From positions 992,001 to 1,056,000 of the forward strand of contig NZ_PJMX01000001.1 in the NCBI RefSeq assembly GCF_002846415.1: DNA of 64,000 nt. The letters run 5' to 3'. Made by a program: the position numbers and the translations under genes. This document shows positions 51,135-59,941 of the stretch, one piece after another. Position 1 is the stretch's first letter, and each line of letters starts with the position of its first letter. The notes beneath the pieces are model-generated. The model did not search any database. It was given only the letters and a program-made list of their open reading frames with translations, and was not told where the DNA came from. This DNA comes from Streptomyces sp. TLI_146. Lineage in GTDB: Bacteria; Actinomycetota; Actinomycetes; Streptomycetales; Streptomycetaceae.

Positions 51135-52232
51135 ATGGCAGGCGCTCGCCCGGAAGCCACAGGAGTTTCGCAGACGTCCGGCACCCCGCACGGCCCGGAG
51201 GCCGGACAACCCCTCGGCTCACCCGCCGCCCCGGACGAGGTGACGGGCGAGTTACTCGAACTCTCCCTGGGCTACCTCTACTCGGCGGCCCTGCACACCG
51301 CCGCACGCTTCGGCATCGCCGACCACCTGGCGGGCGGCCCGCGCAGCGCCGACGAACTCGCCAAGGCCGCGGAGGTCGACGGCCCCCACCTCCACCGGCT
51401 CCTGCGGTTCCTCGCCACCAAGGGCGTCTTCCGTGAGGACGAGGAGGGCCGCTTCCACCTCACCCCGCTCGCGCAGCCGCTGCGCTCTGACACCGAGCGT
51501 TCGCTGCGCGACTACATCCTGGTGCGCGGCGAGCCGGTCTTCTGGCAGTCGGCGGCCCAGCTCCACGAGGCCGTCCGCACGGGAAGCACCGCCTTCGAGA
51601 ACGTGTACGGCGTCCCCTTCTACGACCACGTGGCCGCCGACCCGGAACTCGGCAGGGCCTTCAACTCCAGTATGGCGGCGTTCTCCGAGACGCTGAGCAA
51701 CGACGTCGTCGAGGCCGTCGACTTCTCCGGGGCCACGAGCGCCGTCGACGTGGGCGGCGGGCGCGGCGGTCTGCTGCGCGCGATCCTGCGCCGCAACCCG
51801 CACCTGACGGGCACCCTGGTCGACCTGGAGCCGGTGGTGGCCGGGCACGTTCTCGACACCCCGGAGCTGGCCGGGCGGTGGCGTGCGCAGGCCGGGGACT
51901 TCTTCGCCTCCGTGCCCTCCGGCGCCGACGTCTACCTCCTCAAGCACGTATTGGCCAGCTGGCCGGACGAGGAGTGCGTACGCATCCTGCGGACGTGTCG
52001 TGAGGCCATGCCCGCGCACGGACGCCTCCTGGTCATCAACGCGATGATCCCGGCGGGCAACGACCCGCACCCGGGCAAGACCATCGACATACTGATGATG
52101 ACGGTCCTGAACGGCAGGGGCCGCACCCGCGCGGAGTACGAGGCGCTGCTGGCCACGGCGGGATTCTCTGTCGTACGGGTTCTGGACCCCTCGCCGCACG
52201 CGTCGGTCATCGAGGCGGTCGTGGCCGACTGA
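51135..52232 (+). CDS. SAM-dependent O-methyltransferase (AcnsA/plant-type family)
   Basis: 365 residues. N-terminal dimerisation winged helix (ELLELSLGYLYSAALHTAARFGIADHL, LHRLLRFLATKGVF) typical of family-2 O-methyltransferases. SAM-binding motif I VDVGGGRGGLLRAIL, and acidic TLVDLE at the ribose-binding site. Catalytic His region LLKHVLASWPDEECVRIL. Such enzymes methylate phenolic hydroxyls of polyketides or other aromatics. ATG 51135 follows GAGAGGGGA. Single gene, adjacent to the PhzG-like oxidase on the other strand. Confidence 0.9.
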   Translation: MAGARPEATGVSQTSGTPHGPEAGQPLGSPAAPDEVTGELLELSLGYLYSAALHTAARFGIADHLAGGPRSADELAKAAEVDGPHLHRLLRFLATKGVFREDEEGRFHLTPLAQPLRSDTERSLRDYILVRGEPVFWQSAAQLHEAVRTGSTAFENVYGVPFYDHVAADPELGRAFNSSMAAFSETLSNDVVEAVDFSGATSAVDVGGGRGGLLRAILRRNPHLTGTLVDLEPVVAGHVLDTPELAGRWRAQAGDFFASVPSGADVYLLKHVLASWPDEECVRILRTCREAMPAHGRLLVINAMIPAGNDPHPGKTIDILMMTVLNGRGRTRAEYEALLATAGFSVVRVLDPSPHASVIEAVVAD

Positions 52233-52257
52233 GGTTCCGCCCGAGGTGAGCGAGCGG

Positions 52258-52305
52258 GGGCCGGGTCGGCGCATGCCCTGTGGGTGGGGCGCGCCGACCC
52301 GGCCC
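52258..52305. terminator. bidirectional hairpin between O-methyltransferase and PhzG-like gene
   Basis: 15-bp perfect stem (52258-52272 with 52291-52305) and an 18-nt loop between converging genes. Confidence 0.75.
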
Positions 52306-52309
52306 GCCG

Positions 52310-53011
52310 TCACGGCTGGAGCCTGCTGATCCTCCAGCCGTCGCCGGTGCGGTCGTAGCGCAGCCTCTCGTGCAGACGGTCGGTGCCGTCGGCCCAGAAC
52401 TCCACGCTGTCGGGTGCGAGTCGGTAGGCGGTGAACGTCGTGGGGCGCGGTAAGGGCCGCTGCGGCTCCCCCAGCTCCCGCGCCCTGTCGCGCAGTTCGG
52501 CCACCCGGTCGAGACCGTCCATCGGCTGACTCTGCCGGGAGGCGGTGCTCATGGCGTGGGTGAAGACGGGCCGCGCGAACCACATACTGTCCGCCTCGGC
52601 GTCGGGCAGCCGGTCCACCGGGCCCGCCAGTGTGATCTGCTGGCTCGTCTCCCTCCAGTAGAGGACGCCGGACGCCCAGGGGTTCTCCTCCAGTTCACGG
52701 CCCTTCTGGCTGCTGGAGTGGCTGAGGAAGACGATTCCGGCGTCCGTCATCGAGGTGAGCACCACGATGCGGGAGGACGTACGGCCCCGGGTGTCGGCGG
52801 TGGCCAGGGCCAGCGCCCGGGGCTCGCGCACCCCCCGCGCGACGCTGCTCTCCAGCCACGAGGCCAGCAGTCCCATCGGTTCGGGGGGTGGCGTGCGGAA
52901 CTCGGGGAATTCCACGTCGATGCTGCCGGTGAGTGTCTCGGAACGGCGGGTTCCCGTACGGCCGTTGGCGGCGTTGACGGGAGATCCGTTCGACTGGGAC
53001 AGGTCAGGCAT
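52310..53011 (-). CDS. PhzG-like pyridoxamine 5'-phosphate oxidase family protein
   Basis: 233 residues. FMN-binding PNPOx fold: VREPRALALATADTRGRTSSRIVVL, GIVFLSHSSSQKGRELEENPWASGVLYW, QITLAGPVDRLPDAEADSMW and the C-terminal RLAPDSVEFWADGTDRLHERLRYDR. The order and the tail resemble PhzG of phenazine biosynthesis more than PdxH. No other phz gene is present, so a phenazine role is not supported; it may oxidise another cyclic amine or imine. ATG 53011 follows AAGGA. Confidence 0.82.
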   Translation of the reverse strand: MPDLSQSNGSPVNAANGRTGTRRSETLTGSIDVEFPEFRTPPPEPMGLLASWLESSVARGVREPRALALATADTRGRTSSRIVVLTSMTDAGIVFLSHSSSQKGRELEENPWASGVLYWRETSQQITLAGPVDRLPDAEADSMWFARPVFTHAMSTASRQSQPMDGLDRVAELRDRARELGEPQRPLPRPTTFTAYRLAPDSVEFWADGTDRLHERLRYDRTGDGWRISRLQP

Positions 53012-53072
53012 GAAGAATCCTTTCGATCGTCGAAACATCATGTCCCGCGACCTCCACGGCGTCGACGGTGCC

Positions 53073-53465
53073 TCAGCGGGCGCTGCCCAGATTCCGGTCG
53101 GCGTCGGAGCCCTGAAGCATCAGGGTGGTCTCCTCGATGCGGTGGAAGCGTCCGTCGGGCGCGAGGTCGGCGAAGACGTACACCTCCATGCTCACCGTCG
53201 AGCCGTCCTTCTTGGTGACGTCGACGGTGTGCCGGTCGGCGTACTTGCCGCCGTCGTACAGCTCCTCGTGGACCGTGACACTGCCGTCGGCGACGACGGT
53301 GCGCAGATGGGAGATGTGCTCGACGAACCCGGCGCGGTCGGCCCACTCCCCGTCGGTGCGCTGGCGGTACTGCGCGGTGAAGTGGCGGTCGGCCGCCTCC
53401 TCCACGGTGATGTCGCTGTTGAACAGCAGGTCGTTGAGGGCGGCGCTGATACGGGTGGGGTTCAT
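53073..53465 (-). CDS. SnoaL-like / NTF2-fold protein
   Basis: 130 residues. NTF2-like pattern: SAALNDLLFNSDITVEEAADRHFTAQYRQRTDGEWADRAGFVEHISHLRT and EVYVFADLAPDGRFHRIEETTL. Members act as cyclases, isomerases or simple binding proteins. The gene is divergent from a MarR gene with two palindromic operators between them, so it is probably that regulator's target. It precedes the PhzG-like gene by about 60 bases on the same strand. Confidence 0.8.
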   Translation of the reverse strand: MNPTRISAALNDLLFNSDITVEEAADRHFTAQYRQRTDGEWADRAGFVEHISHLRTVVADGSVTVHEELYDGGKYADRHTVDVTKKDGSTVSMEVYVFADLAPDGRFHRIEETTLMLQGSDADRNLGSAR

Positions 53466-53489
53466 GGTGGTTCCCTTCGCAAGCCATAG

Positions 53490-53508
53490 TGCGTGCGCGG
53501 CGCACGCA
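53490..53508. promoter_or_regulatory. MarR operator 1
   Basis: Perfect 9-1-9 palindrome TGCGTGCGC-G-GCGCACGCA near the SnoaL start. Confidence 0.7.
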
Positions 53509-53531
53509 TTGATGACACCGTAACAGGTACA

Positions 53532-53546
53532 CGTGCGCCGCGCACG
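53532..53546. promoter_or_regulatory. MarR operator 2
   Basis: Perfect 7-1-7 palindrome CGTGCGC-C-GCGCACG; its centre is 40 bp from operator 1, about four helical turns. Confidence 0.65.
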
Positions 53547-53559
53547 CTATTCTTCGGGG

Positions 53560-54003
53560 GTGGACAACGAAGTAGGGCAAGAGATCGCGGACGCGCTGGG
53601 GATCCTGCTGCGCCGCACCACTCGCGCGCAGCTGCACAAGCAGCTCACCACCGGTATGGGCGAGGGAGTGGACGAGGTGACATACCCGGTGCTCAGCGCA
53701 CTGGCGCGGACAGGGCCGCGCAGCGCGGCCGACCTGGCACCCGAGGTCGGAATCGACCGCTCCGGCGTCACCCGCCGCGCCTCCCGACTGGAGGCCGCCG
53801 GGCTCGTCCGCCGCGAGGCGGACCCCCACGACCGCCGGGCACACCTGCTCATCCTCACCGAGCAGGGCCGACTCGCCGTGACGGAGCTGCGCAGGCGGCT
53901 GGCCGCCCACATCACGGCCAGCCTCTCCTCCTGGCCGCCGGGCGAGGCGGAGGCGTTCGCGCACCAGCTGCGGCGCTTCACGGCCGAGGGCCCGTTCGCC
54001 TAG
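53560..54003 (+). CDS. MarR-family transcriptional regulator
   Basis: About 147 residues. DEVTYPVLSALARTGPRSAADLAPEVGIDRSGVTRRASRLEAAGLVRREADPHDRRAHLLILTEQG is a complete MarR winged helix. GTG 53560 is placed just after operator 2; an ATG-like start at 53533 would overlap the operator. Divergent from the SnoaL-like gene, with which it forms a typical regulator-target pair. Confidence 0.9.
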   Translation: MDNEVGQEIADALGILLRRTTRAQLHKQLTTGMGEGVDEVTYPVLSALARTGPRSAADLAPEVGIDRSGVTRRASRLEAAGLVRREADPHDRRAHLLILTEQGRLAVTELRRRLAAHITASLSSWPPGEAEAFAHQLRRFTAEGPFA

Positions 54004-54019
54004 CGGGCGCCCAAACGCA

Positions 54020-54058
54020 CCATGGCCCACCGGCGGCGGTCGCGCCGGTGGGCCATGG
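54020..54058. terminator. bidirectional hairpin between MarR and acyl-CoA dehydrogenase genes
   Basis: 16-bp perfect stem CCATGGCCCACCGGCG/CGCCGGTGGGCCATGG (54020-54035, 54043-54058), between converging genes. Confidence 0.75.
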
Positions 54059-54083
54059 CAGATGGGCAGGTTGGCTCAGTGCG

Positions 54084-55802
54084 TCACTGCGCCATCTCGT
54101 ACGCCCCGGACAGCGCCTCGACGCGCTCCCAGACCCGCGCCGAGCGGGCCTCGTCCACGACCGGGCGCCGGACCGCGCCGAGCGCCCAGGTCTGCTGCTG
54201 CTCGGTGGCGGAGTCCTTGCCGTGCAGCTCGACGGCGTGCGCGGAGAAGTCCCGTACGAGCACGGCGAACAGCTCGTCCAGCACGTCCTCGTCCAGACCC
54301 GTCAGACGCGCCTGCTCCAGGATCAGCTGGCCGTGGACGACGAGCGCGAACAGCTGGCCGACGGCGAGCAGGAGGTCGAGGTCGCGGCTCTGCTGCTCGT
54401 CGGGTGCGGCGGTGGTGACGAACTCGCACAGCGCGTCGGCCTGTTCGCGGAAGCGGGCCACGTTGGGCACGGTCGCGTACGCGTCGAAGGCGGGGCGCCA
54501 GTCGTGGAAGCGCACGGAGCCCAGGCCCCGGGCCGGGCCCTGCCGGAAGAGGAAGTCGTCGTCGGCCGCGTCCAGGCGCGTCGGGACGGCGGGGTAGTCC
54601 ACCGGGTCGAGCAGGTGGTTGCGCATGAACTTCAGGATCAGCGCGAGGTTGACGTGGACCGTGCCCTCCAGCTTGGGCAGTCCGCGGATCTCGACGGCCG
54701 CCTGGGCGAAGTAGTTGTCCTTCTCGAAACCCTTGGCGGCGATGACGTCCCACATCAGGTCGATGACCTTCTCGCCCTCCGTGGTCACCTTCATCTTCGT
54801 CATCGGGTTGAAGAGGAGGTAGCGGCGGTCGTCGGGCCCGGCGGAGCGGAAGTAGTCGACGGCGCGGTCGCTGAACAGCTTCATCCCGACGAGACGGACG
54901 TACGCGTCGGCCAGCTCGCGGCGCACGTGCGGGAAAGCGGTGACCGGGCGGCCGTAGAGGATGCGGTTGTGCGCGTGGGTGACGGCCTCGTACATCGCGT
55001 GCTCGCAGATGCCGATCGAGGCGGTGCACAGGTTGAACTTGCCGACGTTTACCGTGTTGAGGGCGGCGTCGAAGGCGGCGCGGCCGGTGTGCAGGACGTC
55101 GTCCGGGCCGACCGGGTAGCCCTCCAGGCGGAACTCGCTGACGTACTTGGAGGAGTCCACGACGTTCTTGACGAGGTGGTACGAGGTGTGGCGGCTGTCG
55201 GCCGCGAAGAAGACGTAGCCGTCGGGGCCCTCGACGTCGGTGCGCCGGCCGAAGACCGACACCAGTCCGGCGGCGTTGCCGTTGCCGATGTAGTACTTGG
55301 AACCGGTGGCCCGGAAGCCGCCGTTGCCGTCCGGCTCAAGGAGCATGTCGGTGGAGTAGATGTCGGCGCCGTGCGTCTTCTCCGACAGGCCGAAGGCGAA
55401 CACCTCGCCCTGGGAGAGCAGTTCGGCCGCGCGGGCGCGGGCGGCGGCGTTGTCGCTCTGCCACACGGGGCCGAGGCCGAGGATGGTGACCTGCCAGGCG
55501 TACCAGTAGTCGAGGCCGTAGAACCCGAAGATCTCGTTGAGGGCCGCGATACGGGCCGTGTCCCAGCGCTGCTCCTCGTTCCCGGCGTCCGCGGCCGGGG
55601 TGAGGAAGGTGGCGAACAGGCCTTCCTTGGCGGAGAAGGCGAGGAAGTCCGCGAGCCAGGCGCGGGAGCGGTAGTCCTCGATCAGCTTGCGCTTGCCGCG
55701 CGCCTCGAACCAGTCGACGGTGGCGCGCAGCAGCCTGCGGGTCTCGGGGTCGAAGTGCGCCGGGTCGTAGGTACGCGGGTTGAACAGCAGGGCGTCGGCC
55801 AT
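54084..55802 (-). CDS. acyl-CoA dehydrogenase/oxidase family flavoprotein
   Basis: 572 residues, longer than mitochondrial-type ACADs and closer to acyl-CoA oxidases. FAD and substrate region includes FAFGLSEKTHGADIYSTDMLL, FRATGSKYYIGNGNAAGLVSVF; middle ICEHAMYEAVTHAHNRILYGRPV; C-terminal helical ACOX-like end. ATG 55802 follows AAAGG and lies 37 bases after the PadR gene, same strand. It probably oxidises a CoA- or carrier-linked acyl substrate, under PadR control. Confidence 0.85.
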   Translation of the reverse strand: MADALLFNPRTYDPAHFDPETRRLLRATVDWFEARGKRKLIEDYRSRAWLADFLAFSAKEGLFATFLTPAADAGNEEQRWDTARIAALNEIFGFYGLDYWYAWQVTILGLGPVWQSDNAAARARAAELLSQGEVFAFGLSEKTHGADIYSTDMLLEPDGNGGFRATGSKYYIGNGNAAGLVSVFGRRTDVEGPDGYVFFAADSRHTSYHLVKNVVDSSKYVSEFRLEGYPVGPDDVLHTGRAAFDAALNTVNVGKFNLCTASIGICEHAMYEAVTHAHNRILYGRPVTAFPHVRRELADAYVRLVGMKLFSDRAVDYFRSAGPDDRRYLLFNPMTKMKVTTEGEKVIDLMWDVIAAKGFEKDNYFAQAAVEIRGLPKLEGTVHVNLALILKFMRNHLLDPVDYPAVPTRLDAADDDFLFRQGPARGLGSVRFHDWRPAFDAYATVPNVARFREQADALCEFVTTAAPDEQQSRDLDLLLAVGQLFALVVHGQLILEQARLTGLDEDVLDELFAVLVRDFSAHAVELHGKDSATEQQQTWALGAVRRPVVDEARSARVWERVEALSGAYEMAQ

Positions 55803-55839
55803 GAAGGGTCGCCTTTCGCGGAGGGGTCGGAGTCGACGG

Positions 55840-56415
55840 TCAGTGGTCATCGGTGGTCGGTGAGCCGGTGGACAGCCGGTGGATGGTGGCGAGGACGTCG
55901 TCGAGCCAGGCGATCGTCATCCGCTCGTACGCGATGCCGCCGCGCAGCACGACGTGCTGGAGCTCCTGGCCGGTGTCGAGCGGGGCCGGGGCGGCGGGCC
56001 CGGTGAAGTCGCGCAGCTCTCCGGCGAGGTAGTGCGCGAGGCGGTCGCTGTGCACCCTGCGGTGCCGCTCGACCTCGTGGAGCACCGCGGCCGGGTCGTC
56101 GAAGGCCGCACCGCGGATCTTCACGGCGAGGTCGTGGCGCAGGCTCTCGGGTTCGATCGGCTCGTGCAGCCACTGGGAGAGGGCGGCCCGGCCGGGGCCC
56201 GCGACGGAGTACTCCTTCTTGTCCGGCCGGCCCTCCTGGGCCACCTCGCGGACGGCGAGCAGGCCGTCGCTCTCCATGCGCTTGAGGACGCGGTAGATCT
56301 GCTGGTGCGTCGCCGTCCAGAAGTAGCCGATGGACCGCTCGAACCGCCGGGCCAGCTCATAGCCTGAGCCCGGCTTCTCCAGCAGGGAGACGAGGATCGC
56401 GTGTTCGAGCGCCAT
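55840..56415 (-). CDS. PadR-family transcriptional regulator
   Basis: 191 residues. N-terminal winged helix: MALEHAILVSLLEKPGSGYELARRF, YFWTATHQQIYRVLKRMESDGLLAVREV and the wing DKKEYSVAGPGRAAL. C-terminal Vir_act_alpha_C helical domain for dimerisation. ATG 56415 follows AAGGATCGG and lies beside a palindromic operator. Upstream of the acyl-CoA dehydrogenase gene on the same strand, so it most likely autoregulates that operon. Confidence 0.92.
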   Translation of the reverse strand: MALEHAILVSLLEKPGSGYELARRFERSIGYFWTATHQQIYRVLKRMESDGLLAVREVAQEGRPDKKEYSVAGPGRAALSQWLHEPIEPESLRHDLAVKIRGAAFDDPAAVLHEVERHRRVHSDRLAHYLAGELRDFTGPAAPAPLDTGQELQHVVLRGGIAYERMTIAWLDDVLATIHRLSTGSPTTDDH

Positions 56416-56428
56416 ACCGCCGATCCTT

Positions 56429-56448
56429 CTATGCAACTCGTTGCATAG
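56429..56448. promoter_or_regulatory. PadR operator
   Basis: Perfect 8-4-8 dyad CTATGCAA-CTCG-TTGCATAG, 14 bases upstream of the padR start codon; the ATGCAA/TTGCAT arms suit PadR recognition. Confidence 0.7.
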
Positions 56449-56660
56449 CCAGCGCCGCCGCCCGAGTGAGACCCGGATCACCCGGGGCTGGGGGCGGTGC
56501 GGGGCGCCCGCGCCCGGGGAATATACGAGCTTGGTCGAGCGGCCCGCCCTGGCTGTGACCGCCGTATATGAAACATAGATGCCCCGCTGTGACACTCGGG
56601 CGCAGAACACCCCGCAGGCCAGGTCGCAGCCGTAGGCCTCCTCGAAAGACAGGGAATCCC

Positions 56661-56843
56661 GTGCACAACCTGAACTCCGGCGCCCGCCGTATGACCGTTC
56701 TCGTCCCGGCCCTCCTCGCCGCCCTCATCGCCGTCTCGGGACCGGTCCTGTCCGCGGCCCACTCCGGTGACACCGCACGGACCTCCCTGGCCGACGGCCC
56801 CCGCCACGGGAAGGACCCCGAGGAGTTCAACACCAAGGCGTGA
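56661..56843 (+). CDS. small exported peptide
   Basis: 60 residues. After a short basic start it has one hydrophobic stretch (VLVPALLAALIAVSGPVL) with a possible signal cleavage near SAAHSG, and a polar end DGPRHGKDPEEFNTKA. GTG 56661 has AGGGA about five bases upstream. It converges on the SARP gene. No family recognised. Confidence 0.5.
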   Translation: MHNLNSGARRMTVLVPALLAALIAVSGPVLSAAHSGDTARTSLADGPRHGKDPEEFNTKA

Positions 56844-56861
56844 CGGCCGCTGCCACCGGGG

Positions 56862-59800
56862 TCATGCCGGTGTAGGGCGGACCCCCCTGCCCTGCACCGC
56901 CATGACCCCGGTGGCCTCGATGAGCAGCCGCGCCTGTGCGGCCTCGGGCAGACCGGCCCGGGTGAAGACCTCCAGCGCCTCCCGGGAGCGGGCCAGCGCC
57001 TCCTCGTGGTGGCCGGCGTCGGCGGAGATCCGGGCGTGGATCAGCAGCGCGTAGCCCCGGTCCCGGTTCCGGTCGGGGACGGTCCGGAAGTAGGCCACCG
57101 CACCGGCGGCCGCGTCCAGTGCCGACTCGACGCGGCCCAGGACGCGCAGGGTCTCGGCGCAGCGGTACAGGGCCTGCGCCCGCTGGCCCGGAATCCTCTC
57201 CGCCTCGCAGACCTCCAGACACCGCTCGTAGTCGGCCAGCGCCTCCGGCAGCCGGTCCAGTTCGTGCAGCGCCTGGCCGCGTACGCACAGCGCGTGCGCG
57301 ATGCCGTGGGGGTCCGCCATCTCGCGCAGGGCGCTCAGCGCCTCGTCGCAGGCGGGCAGCGCCTCGTCGGCCCTGCCCCCGCGGATCCGGGCCAGCGCGG
57401 CGTTGAGGGTGGTGGTCAGTCCGCCCGAGCGGTGCCCCAGCTCCCGGGCCAGGGCGAGCGCTTGGTCGAAGTGCTCGGCCGCGTCGTCGTAGCGCTGCTC
57501 GAACTGGGCGATGACACCCAGGTCGTTGTACGCCTGTTGCAGGATGGAGCGGTCCCCGGCCCGGCTGCACGCCTCGGCGGCCAGCTGGGAGTCGGCCCGG
57601 GCCTGCGCCAGCTGGGTCGCCTGGAGTGCCGCGTTGCCGCAGATGAAGTGGGCGCGCCCGGCCGCGTGGTGGTTGCCGTGCTGCGCCGAGACGCGGGCCA
57701 GCGTCCTCGCCGTGAGCGCCATCCGCCCGTACGGGATGTCCTGGCCGAACGAGCTGAGGGCCACCAGCAGGTCCGCCGCCACCGTCAGCAGGTCCGGTTC
57801 GGCACTGTCCCCGCGTGCGACCAGGAGCTGGACTGCGTGGACGGCGCAGTCGAACTCCGCCACCACCCAGGCCCGCGCCTGCGCCAGGGTCGTGAGCCGG
57901 TGCTCTCCAGGCTCCGCGGTGACGACCGGGATCGTGCTGTGCGCCGGGTCTCCCGGCACCATCCGGTGGAACGCGTCGGCGGCCATCCGCAGCAGATGGT
58001 GGAGCAGTCGGCGCTCCACCGCGAAGTCCGCCTCGCCCGCGGCGGTGTCGGGCCGCGGCAGGTGCAGCGCGAAGTCCCGGCCGAGCTCGTGGTAGCGGTA
58101 CCGTCCCGCTTCCGGCGATTCGAGCAGCGCGGCATCCACCAGCGCCTCCAGGAGGGACTCCGTCTCCGACTCGCCGAGGCCCAGTGCCGCCGCCGCGGCG
58201 GACAGGCCGATGCTCGGCCAGGCCACCGGGGCCAGCGAGCGGAACACCATCGCCTGACTCGCGGTCAGCTGGCGGTAGCCGAGCTCGAAGACGGCGGAGA
58301 CGGCCAGGTCGTCGGCCCGCAGTTCGCTCAGCCGCCGTCGTTCGTCGGCCAGCCGGGCCAGCAGGTACGCCACCGTCCAGCCCGGCCGGGCCGCCAGCCG
58401 GGCGGCCACGATGCGCACCGCAAGCGGCAGATGGGCGCAGGCGGCGACCAGGGCGACCGCGGCTGCCTCCTCCTGGTCAATCCGGTGTGCGCCGACGACG
58501 TGCCGCAGCAGGGAGAGGGCTTCGGCCGGGCTGAACTCGGCGAGCTGGACATGGGTGCCGGACGGCACACCGGAGAGGTGGGCCCGGCTGGTCACCACGA
58601 CCGCGCAGTGGACGGCGCCCGGCAGCAGCGGCTTGACCTGTGCGGTGTCGCGGGCGTCGTCGAGCAGCAGGAGAACCCTGCGGCCGTCCAGGACCGTACG
58701 GAACAGCCGGGCGCGGTCCTCCACGGAGCCGGGCACCTCCTGCCTCGGCACACCCAGCGCCGCCAGGAAGCTGGCCAGTACCGCACCGGGGTCGGCCGGC
58801 TCCGCACCGGTGCCGCGCAGGTCCGCGTAGAGCTGGCCGTCGGGGAACTCCTCCTTGACGCGATGGGCCACCCGCAGGGCCAGCGCGCTCTTGCCGATGC
58901 CGCCCATACCGCTCACGGTGGCGACGGCCAGCGCGGTGCGGTCCTGATCGGCGAGCGCCCCGCACAGCGCGGCGAGCGTGGCGGCCCGGCCGCTGAAGTC
59001 GGCGATGTCGGCGGGGAGCTGCGCCGGGCGCGGAAGGGACGCCGGGCCCGCACCCCCGGCTTCGGCGGGCTCCTCGGTGGTGGACGGCGACGCGGGGGGA
59101 GTCTGGGCCGGCGCGACCAGGTCGGCGTCTCCGGCCAGGATCCGCTGGTGCAGCGTGCGCAGCTCCGGCCCCGGATCCAGCCCCAGCTCCGCCGCGAGCA
59201 CCTCGCGCGCCGTCCCGAACACGGCCAGCGCGTCGCCCTGGCGCCCGGCGGCGTACAGCGCCCGCATCAGGAACCCGTAGGGCCGCTCACGCAGCGGCTG
59301 TTCGGCGATGAACGCGGTCAGCTCCGGGACGACCTGGGTGTGCCGCCCCAGCAGGAGGTCGAGGGCGAACCGTTCCTCCAGCAGCTGCCGGCGCAGTTCG
59401 GACAGCCGGGAGCGCTGCTGCTCGGCGAACGGCCCCGGCACCCCCGCCAGCGGCTCCCCACGCCACAGTCCCACGGCCTCGGCCAGCAGCGCGGCCGCCT
59501 CGTCGTGGCGTCCGGCCTCGCGGGCGCGCGCCGCGTCCGCGGCCAGCCGCTCGGCGCGGAACGCGTCCACCGACTCGGGTGGCACGGCGAGCCGGTAGCC
59601 GTCGTTGACGGAGGCCAGGACCTGCGGATCGCAGCCGCCGCTCTCCAGGATCTTGCGCAGCCGCCATACGTAGGTCCGCAGGATCATCACCGCGGAGCCG
59701 GGTGCCGCCTCGCCCCATACGGCGCCCATCAGCTCGTGCAGGGGGACGACGTGGCCGGAGCGCAGCGCCAGCGCGGCGAGCGTCGCCTGCTGCTGGGGCG

Positions 59801-59864
59801 GACCTCCGGGCACGACGCTCTCGCCGAGCTGAATGCCCAAGGATCCGAGCACGAAGAATTCCAC
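56862..59864 (-). CDS. SARP-family regulator with NB-ARC and TPR domains (AfsR-like)
   Basis: 1000 residues. N-terminal OmpR-type winged helix (about 1-95: MEFFVLGSLGIQLG, YVWRLRKILESGG), bacterial transcriptional activation domain (about 97-245: RSRLSELRRQLLEERFALDLLLGRH, EVLAAELGLDPGPELRTLHQRIL), NB-ARC ATPase from about 285 with P-loop GMGGIGKSA (319-327) and VLLLLDDARD, then TPR repeats (YNDLGVIAQFEQRYDDAAEHFDQAL). SARP proteins activate antibiotic clusters. It is the first gene downstream of the phosphotransferase operon, same strand. GTG start. Confidence 0.92.
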   Translation of the reverse strand: MEFFVLGSLGIQLGESVVPGGPPQQQATLAALALRSGHVVPLHELMGAVWGEAAPGSAVMILRTYVWRLRKILESGGCDPQVLASVNDGYRLAVPPESVDAFRAERLAADAARAREAGRHDEAAALLAEAVGLWRGEPLAGVPGPFAEQQRSRLSELRRQLLEERFALDLLLGRHTQVVPELTAFIAEQPLRERPYGFLMRALYAAGRQGDALAVFGTAREVLAAELGLDPGPELRTLHQRILAGDADLVAPAQTPPASPSTTEEPAEAGGAGPASLPRPAQLPADIADFSGRAATLAALCGALADQDRTALAVATVSGMGGIGKSALALRVAHRVKEEFPDGQLYADLRGTGAEPADPGAVLASFLAALGVPRQEVPGSVEDRARLFRTVLDGRRVLLLLDDARDTAQVKPLLPGAVHCAVVVTSRAHLSGVPSGTHVQLAEFSPAEALSLLRHVVGAHRIDQEEAAAVALVAACAHLPLAVRIVAARLAARPGWTVAYLLARLADERRRLSELRADDLAVSAVFELGYRQLTASQAMVFRSLAPVAWPSIGLSAAAAALGLGESETESLLEALVDAALLESPEAGRYRYHELGRDFALHLPRPDTAAGEADFAVERRLLHHLLRMAADAFHRMVPGDPAHSTIPVVTAEPGEHRLTTLAQARAWVVAEFDCAVHAVQLLVARGDSAEPDLLTVAADLLVALSSFGQDIPYGRMALTARTLARVSAQHGNHHAAGRAHFICGNAALQATQLAQARADSQLAAEACSRAGDRSILQQAYNDLGVIAQFEQRYDDAAEHFDQALALARELGHRSGGLTTTLNAALARIRGGRADEALPACDEALSALREMADPHGIAHALCVRGQALHELDRLPEALADYERCLEVCEAERIPGQRAQALYRCAETLRVLGRVESALDAAAGAVAYFRTVPDRNRDRGYALLIHARISADAGHHEEALARSREALEVFTRAGLPEAAQARLLIEATGVMAVQGRGVRPTPA

Positions 59865-59941
59865 AGTTCCCCCGGCGCACGCGCAACAATTTCACCGGCT
59901 GCTGGTCTCCAGCGGTCTGGCGCGAGCCGGTAAACGGAGGA

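Noticed and set aside
52310..53011. Phenazine biosynthesis cluster
   Set aside because: Only a PhzG-like gene is present; no phzA-F homologues in the window.
57006..59933. 975-codon plus-strand frame opposite the SARP gene
   Set aside because: Antisense shadow; the opposite strand has complete SARP, NB-ARC and TPR motifs.
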